Positions 15,954 to 25,257 of a stretch of DNA of 64,000 nucleotides are shown here, piece after piece. Made by a program: the position numbers and the translations under genes. Source of the stretch: Arcobacteraceae bacterium (GTDB lineage: Bacteria > Campylobacterota > Campylobacteria > Campylobacterales > Arcobacteraceae); the NCBI GenBank assembly GCA_021107755.1, contig JAIOSF010000021.1, forward strand, positions 124,001-188,000, read 5' to 3'. Position 1 is the stretch's first letter. The number at the start of each line of letters is the position of its first letter. The notes beneath the pieces were generated by a model that did not search any database, was not told the DNA's origin, and saw only the letters and a program-made list of their open reading frames with translations.

Positions 15954-17303
15954 TTATAAGAGATATTTAGCAAGTGCTAAGAAACTAAAAAATCCCATGA
16001 TATCTGTTACTGTAGTAAGTATAACAGTACTTCCTATAGCTGGGTCTATCTCTATTTTTTTTAACACCAATGGTATAATAGCACCAAAAAAACCAGCACA
16101 AAAAAGTGTAATAATCATAGATAATGCTATAACAAATCCTAGCATAGCACTTTCAAACCAAACAAAAGCAATAGCTCCTAAAATCACAGCAAATAATATC
16201 CCATTAAGTAGTGATAAAAATATCTCTTTTTTTACAGCATAATTACTATTGTATTCATCGATATCCCCAAGTGCTAATTGTCTCACCATAACGGCAAGTG
16301 TTTGAGTTCCAGCATTTCCACCCATTGAAGCTACGATAGGCATTAAAATAGCTAGTGCAATATACTCTTTGATTGTTTCATCAAAAAAACCAATCACTAA
16401 AGATGCCATAATTGCTGTTAAAAGATTTATAAATAACCATGAAGCTCTTTTTCTTCCTGTTTGAAATAGTTCCTCATCTTGTTCATAATCTTCATCAACC
16501 CCAGCTAGTTGATACATCTGTTCGGTTGCATTTTGTTCTATAACATCCAAGATATCATCGCTAGTGATTCTCCCTAATAACCTATTTTTATAACCTATTA
16601 CTGAAACTACAGAAAGGTTGTATTTTTCAAATTGTTTAACCACATCACCAATGTTATCATCACCAACTACAGAAATTGGTTTATAGTTTTTCTCTTTATT
16701 TTTTTCTAAAATTTTTTTATATTTTAGTTTAAAGTCATAAGTGACTAAGTCTTCTAACGGGATTGAAGCTAAAAGTGTTGTATCATCATCTACTACAAAA
16801 ACTTGATGAATATTTTCTATATGATGATTTTTTTTTAAAAACTTTAATCTATCTATTGAATCTTGTATCGTTTCATTAATATGCGCACTAAAAAGTTCAG
16901 TTTGCATGTATGCACCAGCTTTTGTTTCATCATATTTTTTAAGCCAGTTAATATCATCTTGATCTTTTTTGTCTAAAGAATCTAAAACATTTTTTGCTTT
17001 TTCTTGATCAATCTCTTCAATACCTTGAATAATATCGGTTGCATTATCTGTTTCTAAATTTTCAAGTGCACGAGATATTTGTTGGTGTGAGAGTGAATTG
17101 TAGGCTTTTTCCCTAAGTGATTCTGGAAGTTCTAGTAGAACTTCCCCTAGATATTGTTTAGGAATTTTATGTAAGTATTCATAAAAAAGCTCATTGCTGT
17201 TTTTTTTTATTTTTTTAAGTCTATAAGCAATATCACTTGGATGAAAATGGTCAATTTGCTTTAAAATGTCATCTAACTCTATTTCAATATTATTATTTGA
17301 CAT
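15954..17303 (-). CDS. mgtE: Magnesium transporter MgtE
   Basis: A 449-residue Mg2+ channel/transporter. Residues 1-130 form the helical N domain with the repeated pattern LPESLREKAYNSL. Two CBS domains follow (about 135-260) and sense cytosolic Mg2+. The C-terminal part (about 285-449) has five membrane segments, including the pore signature LMPIVASMGGNAGTQTLAVM. The length and domain order are standard. It starts 10 bp after csd3 on the same strand; no Mg-sensing RNA element is visible in that gap. Confidence 0.95.
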   Translation of the reverse strand: MSNNNIEIELDDILKQIDHFHPSDIAYRLKKIKKNSNELFYEYLHKIPKQYLGEVLLELPESLREKAYNSLSHQQISRALENLETDNATDIIQGIEEIDQEKAKNVLDSLDKKDQDDINWLKKYDETKAGAYMQTELFSAHINETIQDSIDRLKFLKKNHHIENIHQVFVVDDDTTLLASIPLEDLVTYDFKLKYKKILEKNKEKNYKPISVVGDDNIGDVVKQFEKYNLSVVSVIGYKNRLLGRITSDDILDVIEQNATEQMYQLAGVDEDYEQDEELFQTGRKRASWLFINLLTAIMASLVIGFFDETIKEYIALAILMPIVASMGGNAGTQTLAVMVRQLALGDIDEYNSNYAVKKEIFLSLLNGILFAVILGAIAFVWFESAMLGFVIALSMIITLFCAGFFGAIIPLVLKKIEIDPAIGSTVILTTVTDIMGFFSFLALAKYLL

Positions 17304-17313
17304 TATATAATAC

Positions 17314-18525
17314 CTATAATTTGTATGCTAGTTCAAAATTTTCAAGTTTTAAAGGGATATTTTTTGTTGAAATATCACCATTAAGCTCTTTTTTTAGTGT
17401 ATTAGCAACTTTCATAAAATTTTTTCTTTTTTCACCAGTAAGTTTTGTTTTAGTTACACTTATCATTTTTAATGGATTAATTGCTCTCCCATTTTTATAA
17501 AGGCCAAAGTGTAGGTGAGGTCCTGTACTTCGTCCTGTACTCCCAACTCTTCCAATAAAAGTACCTTGTTTAATCCAAGAACCAACTTTTATATTGCTGT
17601 AGCTATTGAGGTGTCCATAGAGTGATTTTAAACCATTACTATGTCGTATCATAACAGTTTTTCCATAACCACCTTTTCTCCCTTTGTGAATCACTCTTCC
17701 ATCAGCAGTTGCAAATATTTTTCTTCCTGTAGGGGCTGCGAAGTCAACTCCCAAGTGAGCTCTATATCTTTTTAAGATAGGATGCCATCTTTTTTGGGTA
17801 AATCTACTTGATATTCTTTTATATCGAAGAGGTATCTTTAATAAAAAGCTAGTAAGACTTTTCCCATCTTCATTATAATATCTTTTATCATCTGGGTTTT
17901 GAAAAATATAATGAGTTTTTCTTTTCATTACAACAGAAGCTCCAAGTATTTCAGGAGTACCAAAATATCTCCCCTCTCTAATTTTTTGTTTGAAGACAAT
18001 AGAAACAATATCATTTTTTTGAAGTCTTTTAAAGTTCACCGATTTTTTAAATGCTAGTATAAACTCATTTGCTAAGGCTTTATTCCCAGTAGTTTCTACT
18101 ATGTCCTGATACGGGGAAGTGGTTATATTTATATTGATATTTTGTTTAATTTCTTTGTATTGTATAGGGATAATATCTAGCTCATATAGACCAGCTAAAT
18201 TTTTAAAAATATGTATTTGCATCTCTTCACTAATAGGTATAAGTGCTTGTTCTAATTTATTTTTATCATTATACATCATTTGAAATGGTATACCTGCGTA
18301 TATCTCACTACAAAGTTCTTTATCTGTTTTTGAAAGGTCAAAATAAACATTTTTTGAAATTTGATGTTTGTCAAAAAAAGTAAGGAGGGTTTCCCCTTTC
18401 CACCAAACATCTTCTTGCACATAAGAAGCGAAGCTAATAATAGCTGATAAAACAAATAATAGTATAATCTTCAATAAAAACTCTTTTAATATATAAAATT
18501 TAAGAGTTTTATTATACAATTTCAT
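17314..18525 (-). CDS. csd3: M23 peptidoglycan endopeptidase, Csd3/HdpA-like
   Basis: A 403-residue membrane-anchored M23 (LytM) metallopeptidase. The N-terminal hydrophobic segment at 12-30 anchors it in the periplasm. The zinc site shows HLGVD (first His and Asp) and HLHFG near residue 335. The length and the long N-terminal regulatory region match Helicobacter pylori Csd3/HdpA, a D,D-carboxypeptidase/endopeptidase needed for helical shape. It is divergent from a csd6-like gene 25 bp away, which supports the shape-gene assignment. Confidence 0.82.
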   Translation of the reverse strand: MKLYNKTLKFYILKEFLLKIILLFVLSAIISFASYVQEDVWWKGETLLTFFDKHQISKNVYFDLSKTDKELCSEIYAGIPFQMMYNDKNKLEQALIPISEEMQIHIFKNLAGLYELDIIPIQYKEIKQNININITTSPYQDIVETTGNKALANEFILAFKKSVNFKRLQKNDIVSIVFKQKIREGRYFGTPEILGASVVMKRKTHYIFQNPDDKRYYNEDGKSLTSFLLKIPLRYKRISSRFTQKRWHPILKRYRAHLGVDFAAPTGRKIFATADGRVIHKGRKGGYGKTVMIRHSNGLKSLYGHLNSYSNIKVGSWIKQGTFIGRVGSTGRSTGPHLHFGLYKNGRAINPLKMISVTKTKLTGEKRKNFMKVANTLKKELNGDISTKNIPLKLENFELAYKL

Positions 18526-18550
18526 ATCTTAAAAATCGGAAAAATCAATA

Positions 18551-19513
18551 ATGAAAAAAATAATAACAATACTTCTTATAACTTTTAGTTTTGCATTTGC
18601 AACATCTATAGATATAGTGGAATTGTATAGAATACATGGAATTAATTCAGTTGAAAAAGCTATTGAAGAGCAGTTACAAAATAAAGAGTATTGGGATGAA
18701 AATCTTAAATATAAAGATACAAAAAATGGATACTATGAATCTATTCAGTATGTAATGATTTGTGAAAAAGGGAATAAAGATATTACTCTTTATGATACAA
18801 AATTGAAGAAAAAACTTTTCTCTTCAAGTGTCTTTGTAGGTAAAATGGATGGTGATAAAAAAGTTGAAGGAGATTTAAAAACACCTATCGGGGCTTATGA
18901 ACTTACTCAAAGGTTAACTACTGTGGATCCTTTTTATGGACCATTGGCACTTACAACAAACTATCCAAATAATTATGATAAAGTAAATGGAAAAACAGGT
19001 CATGGTATCTGGATACATGGACTACCACTCAATGAAGAACGAGATGATTTTACACAAGGATGTATAGCCTTAGATAATTCAAAAATAGAAAAACTAGATA
19101 GCTCTATAAATATTGAAAATTCTGTTTTAGTAATTAGTGAAAACAAGCTACAAGAGGTATCAAAAGATGATATTAGTCTTATCTTGGCGAGTATTTTCCA
19201 ATGGAGAGATGCTTGGAAATATAGTGATGTAGATAAATATCTATCATTTTATGCAAAAGATTTTAAAAGAACTAACGGACAAGATTTAGAAAAATTTTCA
19301 ATTTTCAAAAAAAGAATTTTTAGTAAAAAACAGGAAAAAACAATTATTTTTTCAGATATAAATATCATACCTTCTCCAAATGATCAATCAAAAAAAATTT
19401 TTAGAGTAACAATGAAAGAGTTTTATAAAACAAAAACATATAAGTTTGATGGGAAAAAAGAGTTATATATCCAGATTGAAAATGGTGAGTTTAAAATTTT
19501 AACAGAGAGCTAA
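18551..19513 (+). CDS. csd6: L,D-carboxypeptidase of the YkuD family, Csd6/Pgp2-like
   Basis: A periplasmic 320-residue protein with a signal peptide (1-18). The YkuD catalytic block has H156 in IWIHGLP and the nucleophile C171 in FTQGCIAL. The C-terminal ~110 residues (from ILASIFQWRDAWKYSDVDKY) form an NTF2-like domain. This architecture is that of H. pylori Csd6 and Campylobacter Pgp2, which trim tetrapeptides to tripeptides and generate helical shape. It sits head-to-head with csd3. The ribosome site is weak (CGGA). Confidence 0.85.
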   Translation: MKKIITILLITFSFAFATSIDIVELYRIHGINSVEKAIEEQLQNKEYWDENLKYKDTKNGYYESIQYVMICEKGNKDITLYDTKLKKKLFSSSVFVGKMDGDKKVEGDLKTPIGAYELTQRLTTVDPFYGPLALTTNYPNNYDKVNGKTGHGIWIHGLPLNEERDDFTQGCIALDNSKIEKLDSSINIENSVLVISENKLQEVSKDDISLILASIFQWRDAWKYSDVDKYLSFYAKDFKRTNGQDLEKFSIFKKRIFSKKQEKTIIFSDINIIPSPNDQSKKIFRVTMKEFYKTKTYKFDGKKELYIQIENGEFKILTES

Positions 19514-19591
19514 TAAAATACCTTAAACTTTTATACAAGAAAATTACAGTACAATCCCGATAATTAAGAAGAATACAACAGAGGATTTAAT

Positions 19592-20521
19592 ATGTTAGAT
19601 TTAGCTATTATTGGTGGTGGACCAGCTGGTCTTACTGCTGGGCTTTATGCCACAAGAGGTGGTTTAAAAAATGTTACTATGTTTGAAAAAGGGCTACCTG
19701 GTGGTCAAATAACTCAAAGTAGTGAGATTGAAAATTATCCAGGACAAGTTGATGTTGTAACTGGTATGGAACTTATGGATAAATGGCCAAGTCAATGTCA
19801 AAAATTTGGTATGAAACATGATATGAGTGAAGTAAAAAAAGTTACAAAAGATGGAGAGGTTTTTACATTAACTTTAGGTAATGGTGAAACGCAAGAGGCA
19901 AAAACTGTTTTAATAGCAACAGGAAGTGTCCCAAAATCAGCAGGTATTAAAGGTGAAGCAGAGTTCTTTGGAAAAGGTGTAAGTACTTGTGCAACTTGTG
20001 ATGGGTTTTTTTATAAAAATAAAGATGTAGCTGTTTTAGGTGGTGGAGATACTGCTGTTGAAGAGGCTATATTTTTAGCAAATATTTGTAAAACAGTTTA
20101 TATTATTCATAGAAGAGATGAGTTTAGAGCAAGTCCTCATGAAGTTGAAAAAATGAAAAAATTTGATAATATTGTACAAGTATTAAATCATACAACTGAA
20201 GAAATTATTGGTGATAATATGGGTGTAACAGGTGTTATTGTAAAAGATAAAGATAGTTCTGAAACAAAAACACTTGATGTTCATGGTGTGTTTGTATTTG
20301 TAGGAAGAGATGTATTAAATCAAACATTAATCCAAGAAGATGGAAGTTTTTTATGTGATACAAATGAAGCTGGAGAGGTGATAGTTAATTTAAAAATGGA
20401 AACTTCAGTTCCAGGTCTTTTTGCAGCTGGTGACATAAGAATTGATGCTCCAAAACAAGTTGTATGTGCAGCTGGAGATGGAGCAGTTGCAGGTATTGGT
20501 GCAATTGGATATTTACAATAA
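19592..20521 (+). CDS. trxB: Thioredoxin reductase TrxB
   Basis: A 309-residue flavoprotein that passes electrons from NADPH to thioredoxin. It shows the FAD loop [15 protein letters not shown], the redox centre CATCDG (C133, C136), the NADPH loop [12 protein letters not shown] with HRRDEFRA, and the C-terminal FAGDIR-type motif ([14 protein letters not shown]). A GAGG ribosome site precedes the ATG. dapB follows 16 bp after its stop, so the two are probably co-transcribed. Its thioredoxin partners at 29.5 and 15.6 kb are unlinked. Confidence 0.96.
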   Translation: MLDLAIIGGGPAGLTAGLYATRGGLKNVTMFEKGLPGGQITQSSEIENYPGQVDVVTGMELMDKWPSQCQKFGMKHDMSEVKKVTKDGEVFTLTLGNGETQEAKTVLIATGSVPKSAGIKGEAEFFGKGVSTCATCDGFFYKNKDVAVLGGGDTAVEEAIFLANICKTVYIIHRRDEFRASPHEVEKMKKFDNIVQVLNHTTEEIIGDNMGVTGVIVKDKDSSETKTLDVHGVFVFVGRDVLNQTLIQEDGSFLCDTNEAGEVIVNLKMETSVPGLFAAGDIRIDAPKQVVCAAGDGAVAGIGAIGYLQ

Positions 20522-20537
20522 ATAAAGAGGAAAAGTG

Positions 20538-21311
20538 ATGTTAAAAGTTGGAATTTTAGGAAGTACAGGTAGAGTTGGTTCTTTATTGATAGATGATTTA
20601 GAAAATGATGCAAATGCTTGTGTAGGAAGTGTCCATGTATTTGATGAGTTGAAAAAAACTTTACCAAAAGATGCAGTTGTAACAAATGATATGAAGGCTA
20701 TGTTAGAAGCTTGTGATGTTGCAATAGATTTTTCAGCTCCAAATGCTACGGAGGAACTTTTAAATACTGTTATTCAAACAGGAGGAAATAAACCTTTAGT
20801 TATAGCAACAACAGGTTTTAATGAACACCAAAAAAATCTTTTAATAGAAGCAAGTAAAATTACACCAATTTTATATGCAACAAATATGAGTTTAGGGGTT
20901 GCTGTTTTAAACAAGCTTGTATCATTAGCTTCTAAAACTTTAGAAGATTTTGATTGTGAAATCGTTGAACAACACCATAGATATAAAGTGGATTCTCCAA
21001 GTGGTACAGCATTGACTTTGGCAGAACATGCAGCAGAAGCTAGAGGATTAGACCTTGACAATGTTAGAGTTTCTGGAAGAGATGGTGTTATTGGTGCAAG
21101 AACAAAAGATGAGATAGGTGTTATGAGTTTAAGAGGTGGAGATATAGTTGGTCGACATACAGCTGGGTTTTATAACGATGGTGAGTTTATAGAACTGAAT
21201 CATACAGCAACTGCTAGAAATACTTTTAGCAAAGGGGCTATAAAAGCAGCCAAATGGTTAGTAAATCAAGAAAAAGGGCTATACAGTATCAATGACTGTT
21301 TAGGATTATAG
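20538..21311 (+). CDS. dapB: 4-hydroxy-tetrahydrodipicolinate reductase DapB
   Basis: DapB reduces hydroxytetrahydrodipicolinate in lysine and diaminopimelate synthesis. The nucleotide-binding loop is VGILGSTGRVGSL, the substrate-binding block is EQHHRYKVDSPSGTAL, and ATNMSLGVAVLNKL is conserved. I start it at the ATG at 20538, not the GTG at 20535, because GAGG at 20527-20530 is 7 nt from the ATG. The product is 257 residues, the normal size. It lies between trxB and purF on the same strand, with a 9-bp gap to purF. Confidence 0.95.
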   Translation: MLKVGILGSTGRVGSLLIDDLENDANACVGSVHVFDELKKTLPKDAVVTNDMKAMLEACDVAIDFSAPNATEELLNTVIQTGGNKPLVIATTGFNEHQKNLLIEASKITPILYATNMSLGVAVLNKLVSLASKTLEDFDCEIVEQHHRYKVDSPSGTALTLAEHAAEARGLDLDNVRVSGRDGVIGARTKDEIGVMSLRGGDIVGRHTAGFYNDGEFIELNHTATARNTFSKGAIKAAKWLVNQEKGLYSINDCLGL

Positions 21312-21320
21312 GAAAATAAT

Positions 21321-22676
21321 ATGTGTGCTATAGTTGGAATATATGGAAATGACAATGCAGCGAGATTAGCTTCAGCTGCATTATTTGCGATGCAACATAG
21401 AGGGCATGAAGCATCAGGGATTAGTAGTGGTGGATATGAAGATAAGAAAATCTACACTGTAAAGAAAATGGGATATGTAAGAGATGTATTTCATGAGGGG
21501 ACGCTTGGAAAGCTTCCTGGAAGTATCGCAATAGGTCACAATAGATATTCAACTGCAGGGAGTGATAGCGTATCAGATGCACAACCAATTCATGCAAAAT
21601 ATAAGTTAGGTGAAATATCTATAGTACACAATGGTAACCTTGTAAATAAAAATGAAGTAAGACAAAATCTTATTGATGAAGGTGCTATATTTCAAACAGA
21701 TATGGATACTGAAAACCTTATCCATCTTATAGCAAAATCCACAAGAGATAGATTAAGAGATAGAATCACAGATGGTTTAGAGCATGTAAAAGGTGCATAT
21801 AATTTTATTATACAAAGTAGAAGTAAACTTTTTGTAATTAGAGATAAGCATGGGATTCGACCGTTAAGTTTGGGAAGACTTAAAAGTGGTGGTTGGATAG
21901 TTGCGAGTGAAACTTGTGCTTTTGATTTAGTTGATGCAGAGTTTGTAAGAGATGTAAAACCAGGTGAGATGCTGATTTTTAGTGAGGGATACAAAGCTCC
22001 TGAATCTATACAACTTTTTACAGGTGCTGAGTTTAGACCTTGTGCTTTTGAGTATATTTATTTTGCACGGCCAGATTCTGTAATAGATGGAAAAAGTGTT
22101 TATAGAACAAGAGAAAATATGGGGAAAGAGTTAGCAAAAAATGATTCAAATAGTAAAACTAAAGCAGATATGGTAATCCCAGTACCAGATAGTGGAGTAC
22201 CAGCAGCACTGGGATATGCTCAACAAAGTGGGATACCTTTTGAACTTGGAATTATAAGAAATCACTATGTTGGAAGAACATTTATTGAACCTACTCAAGA
22301 GATGAGAAACTTAAAAGTAAAAATGAAACTTAATCCTATGAAAGCTTTAATTGAAGGAAAATCTTTAATAGTAATTGATGATTCTATTGTAAGAGGTACT
22401 ACAAGTAAAAGAATTGTACAGATGTTGAAAGAAGCTGGGGCCGCTGAAGTGCATTTTAGAGTTGCAAGTCCAATGATTCAACATCCATGTTTTTATGGTA
22501 TAGATACACCTACAAAAGAGGAACTTATTAATGCCGTGATGACAAAAGAAGAGGTATGTGAACATATTGGTGCTGATTCTTTAGAATATCTTACAATTGA
22601 TAATTTAAAAGATTCACTTGGTCGTGATAGAAACTATTCATTAGTAAGTTTTGATGGCGATTATTTCGTAGTTTAA
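21321..22676 (+). CDS. purF: Amidophosphoribosyltransferase PurF
   Basis: The first committed enzyme of purine synthesis, making phosphoribosylamine from PRPP and glutamine. The sequence begins MCAIVGIYG, so Cys2 becomes the N-terminal nucleophile directly after Met removal, with no propeptide. The glutaminase part is followed by the phosphoribosyltransferase motif VIDDSIVRGTT near residue 353. The length is 451 residues. The C-terminal part lacks the cysteine cluster of iron-sulfur PurF types as far as I can see. The downstream radical SAM gene starts 23 bp later. Confidence 0.95.
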   Translation: MCAIVGIYGNDNAARLASAALFAMQHRGHEASGISSGGYEDKKIYTVKKMGYVRDVFHEGTLGKLPGSIAIGHNRYSTAGSDSVSDAQPIHAKYKLGEISIVHNGNLVNKNEVRQNLIDEGAIFQTDMDTENLIHLIAKSTRDRLRDRITDGLEHVKGAYNFIIQSRSKLFVIRDKHGIRPLSLGRLKSGGWIVASETCAFDLVDAEFVRDVKPGEMLIFSEGYKAPESIQLFTGAEFRPCAFEYIYFARPDSVIDGKSVYRTRENMGKELAKNDSNSKTKADMVIPVPDSGVPAALGYAQQSGIPFELGIIRNHYVGRTFIEPTQEMRNLKVKMKLNPMKALIEGKSLIVIDDSIVRGTTSKRIVQMLKEAGAAEVHFRVASPMIQHPCFYGIDTPTKEELINAVMTKEEVCEHIGADSLEYLTIDNLKDSLGRDRNYSLVSFDGDYFVV

Positions 22677-22699
22677 AACTAGGAAATATAAGAAAAGTT

Positions 22700-23650
22700 T
22701 TGAAGCATTTAAATACAATTGGTCGATATTGGCGAAAAAAGTATGGACAAAAAGTTTATAAAATACCTATTAGTATATCTGGATTTACTTGTCCAAATAT
22801 AGATGGAACAGTAGCAAAAGGGGGTTGTACCTTTTGTGAAAATGAATCTTTTTCTCCAAATTTAGTAGATAAATCAAGATTTAAACTTAATCTTCATTCA
22901 AAAGAGAATCCCTATTTAGAGAAACAACTTTTACAACTTCAAATGCAATTTGATGCTACAAAAGAGAGACTAGAAAATAAATATGGTGCAAAAAAATTTA
23001 TTGTTTATTTTCAATCATTTACAAATACCTATGCTCCCCTAGATACTTTAAAGTCACTTTATGAAAAAGCTTTGAGCTTTGATAATGTGGTAGGTTTAAG
23101 TATAGGTACACGAACAGATAGTATCACAGAAGAAACTTTAGATTATCTACAAAGTTTATCAAAAGATAAAGAGATCTGGGTTGAGTACGGAATACAATCA
23201 ATTTATGATGAAACTCTAGAAAAAATAAATCGTGGACACACTTTTTCAAATATTCAAGAGTGGATACTTAAAACAAAAGATAGAAATTTGTTAGTTTGTG
23301 GTCATATGATATTTGGACTTCCTAACGAAACACAAGAGATGATGCTTAAAGGTGTTAAAGAATCACTAAAGCTAGGTATAGATTCTATTAAATTTCATCC
23401 TTTGTATGTAACGAAAAATACACTCTTGGCAAATGAGTATAAGCAGGGAGAGTTTACCCCAATAAGTGAAGAACTTTATGTAAATACCCTTGTGAAGTCT
23501 ATAAAAATGTTACCTGATAATGTATCAATATCAAGGGTAACAGCGGGGATAAGTGATAGTAGTTTACTTGATCCCTCTTGGTGTAATAATAAGCATAAAC
23601 AAATTTATAAAATAAAACAAGCTTTATTAAAAGAGGGGTTGATATACTAA
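22700..23650 (+). CDS. TIGR01212/YhcC-family radical SAM protein
   Basis: A 316-residue radical SAM protein. Near residues 30-46 the pattern CPNIDGTVAKGGCTFC supplies the three cysteines of the [4Fe-4S] cluster in the form typical of the YhcC (TIGR01212) family, and YFQSFTNTYAPL is another family block. The substrate is not established for the family. The start is TTG, chosen because conserved residues begin at once (MKHLNTIGRYWRKKYGQKVY). Its stop overlaps the tcdA start (TAATG), so the two are translationally coupled. Confidence 0.88.
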   Translation: MKHLNTIGRYWRKKYGQKVYKIPISISGFTCPNIDGTVAKGGCTFCENESFSPNLVDKSRFKLNLHSKENPYLEKQLLQLQMQFDATKERLENKYGAKKFIVYFQSFTNTYAPLDTLKSLYEKALSFDNVVGLSIGTRTDSITEETLDYLQSLSKDKEIWVEYGIQSIYDETLEKINRGHTFSNIQEWILKTKDRNLLVCGHMIFGLPNETQEMMLKGVKESLKLGIDSIKFHPLYVTKNTLLANEYKQGEFTPISEELYVNTLVKSIKMLPDNVSISRVTAGISDSSLLDPSWCNNKHKQIYKIKQALLKEGLIY

Positions 23651-24300
23651 TGGAAAATTCTTTAAGATATGCACGATGTGAAAAACTTTTTGGAGATGAT
23701 TTTTCTAAACTACAAAGTGCAAAAATACTTATATTAGGTGTTGGTGGAGTTGGTAGTTTTGCACTTGATTGTTTATATAGAACTGGTATTACAAATATTA
23801 CAATAGTTGATTACGACATTTTTGATGAAACCAATCAAAATAGACAAATAGGAAGTGATGCTGTTGGTAGTGTAAAAGTTGATCATCTAAAAACTTTATA
23901 TCCAACAGTAGAATCGATAAATGAAAAAATAGATTTAGAGTGGATAGAAAATTTTGATTTTGATAAATATGATTTAATCCTTGATGCAATCGATGATATC
24001 AAAGCAAAAGTTGAGTTGATAAAAAGATATCATAAAAAACTTATCTCTACAACAGGAAGTGCAAAAAGAATAGACCCAACGAAAATAGAATATGTAAATA
24101 TTTTTAAAACTTATAATGATCCTTTTGCTAGAAAAATAAGAGATGAACTAAAAAAAGCGAATTTTAATAAAAATTTTAAAGTAGTATTTAGTAGTGAAAA
24201 TCCAAATTGTAAAGATTTAGGTAGCTTTGTAGGGGTTACTGGTTCTTTTGGACTTACGATGTGTAGTATTACAATTAAAAAACTATTAAGTGAAATGTAG
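23650..24300 (+). CDS. tcdA: tRNA threonylcarbamoyladenosine dehydratase TcdA
   Basis: A ThiF/E1-like ATP-dependent enzyme that cyclises t6A to ct6A at position 37 of ANN-decoding tRNAs. The nucleotide loop is LGVGGVGSFALDCLYRTG, the adenylation region includes DYDIFDETNQNRQI, and DLILDAIDDIKAK is the acidic block. At 216 residues it is shorter than E. coli TcdA (~268), mainly at the C terminus. It is coupled to the radical SAM gene by a TAATG overlap. Confidence 0.87.
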   Translation: MENSLRYARCEKLFGDDFSKLQSAKILILGVGGVGSFALDCLYRTGITNITIVDYDIFDETNQNRQIGSDAVGSVKVDHLKTLYPTVESINEKIDLEWIENFDFDKYDLILDAIDDIKAKVELIKRYHKKLISTTGSAKRIDPTKIEYVNIFKTYNDPFARKIRDELKKANFNKNFKVVFSSENPNCKDLGSFVGVTGSFGLTMCSITIKKLLSEM

Positions 24301-24345
24301 ATAGAATTTAAGAAATTTATAATATTAAATTAAAAAGGAATTTAT

Positions 24346-25257
24346 ATGAGCGCAATTAGTAATAGTGTAGAGCAATTAACACAAGCTCATCTTCGAAATG
24401 TTCAACAGTTAGCTGTATTTCGAACTGGAAATAATGATATATATGCTATCAATATAGCAAAAATTAAAGCTTTTATAATTACAGATGAGGTAGATGTAAC
24501 AGATACTCCAAAAGAGACAGATGTAATAGAGGGTATTGCTACAATTAGAGGGGAACCTGTTACACTAGTAAATCTTGATAGATGGCTTGGTTATTCAAAG
24601 TTAGCGCTCAGTGAATATAAACTAATTATTTTTTGTGAGTTTAATCATAAGCAAGTAGGCTTTTTAGTTAAAGATATGGTGAACATTGTTGAAAAAACAA
24701 CAGCTGAATTAAAAAACTCAGAAGATCAAAACTCAAAGGTAACATATACAACATATGTAGAAGTTGAAGGAAAAGATAGACTTTGTACTGTATTTAATGC
24801 AGAGCAACTATTAAGCGATATTGGATGGACAGATATCAATGCAAGTGATTTAGATAGATATATTACAAAACCTGTAAGTGCGCAAAAGAAGATTCTTGTT
24901 GCAGAAGATAGTGCAGTTGCACGAGAAGTACTAAATCAATTTCTAAGAAAAGCAAGAGCAAAATATGATATTTTTCATAACGGAGGAGACCTTCTTGATG
25001 CAATCAAGAATATGGATCCTAAGGATATAGGTCTTGTTATTACAGATATTGAAATGCCAGGAACTGATGGATATCAAGTTGCACAAGCTATAAAAGACAA
25101 TTCAACATTAAATCATGTACCAGTAGTTGTGAACTCTAGTATGACAACAGAAGCTGTAAAAGGGAAAATGGAAAGAATTGGTATAGATGGTTTTGTTGGA
25201 AAGACTGATATCCCTGCATTATATGATGTTGTAGTTAAATTTCTTGGACATGCTTAA
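24346..25257 (+). CDS. cheV: Chemotaxis coupling protein CheV
   Basis: A 303-residue fusion of a CheW-like coupling domain (about 15-165, with EGIATIRGEPVTLVNLDRWL) and a receiver domain (about 180-300, with ILVAEDSAVAREVL, the phospho-acceptor Asp in LVITDIEMPG, and the Lys of GFVGKTD). CheV couples chemoreceptors to CheA and is adjustable by phosphorylation; Campylobacterota rely on it. Two chemoreceptor genes (11.3 and 35.3 kb) are in the window. Its 3' end overlaps the convergent EEP gene by 23 bp. Confidence 0.94.
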   Translation: MSAISNSVEQLTQAHLRNVQQLAVFRTGNNDIYAINIAKIKAFIITDEVDVTDTPKETDVIEGIATIRGEPVTLVNLDRWLGYSKLALSEYKLIIFCEFNHKQVGFLVKDMVNIVEKTTAELKNSEDQNSKVTYTTYVEVEGKDRLCTVFNAEQLLSDIGWTDINASDLDRYITKPVSAQKKILVAEDSAVAREVLNQFLRKARAKYDIFHNGGDLLDAIKNMDPKDIGLVITDIEMPGTDGYQVAQAIKDNSTLNHVPVVVNSSMTTEAVKGKMERIGIDGFVGKTDIPALYDVVVKFLGHA

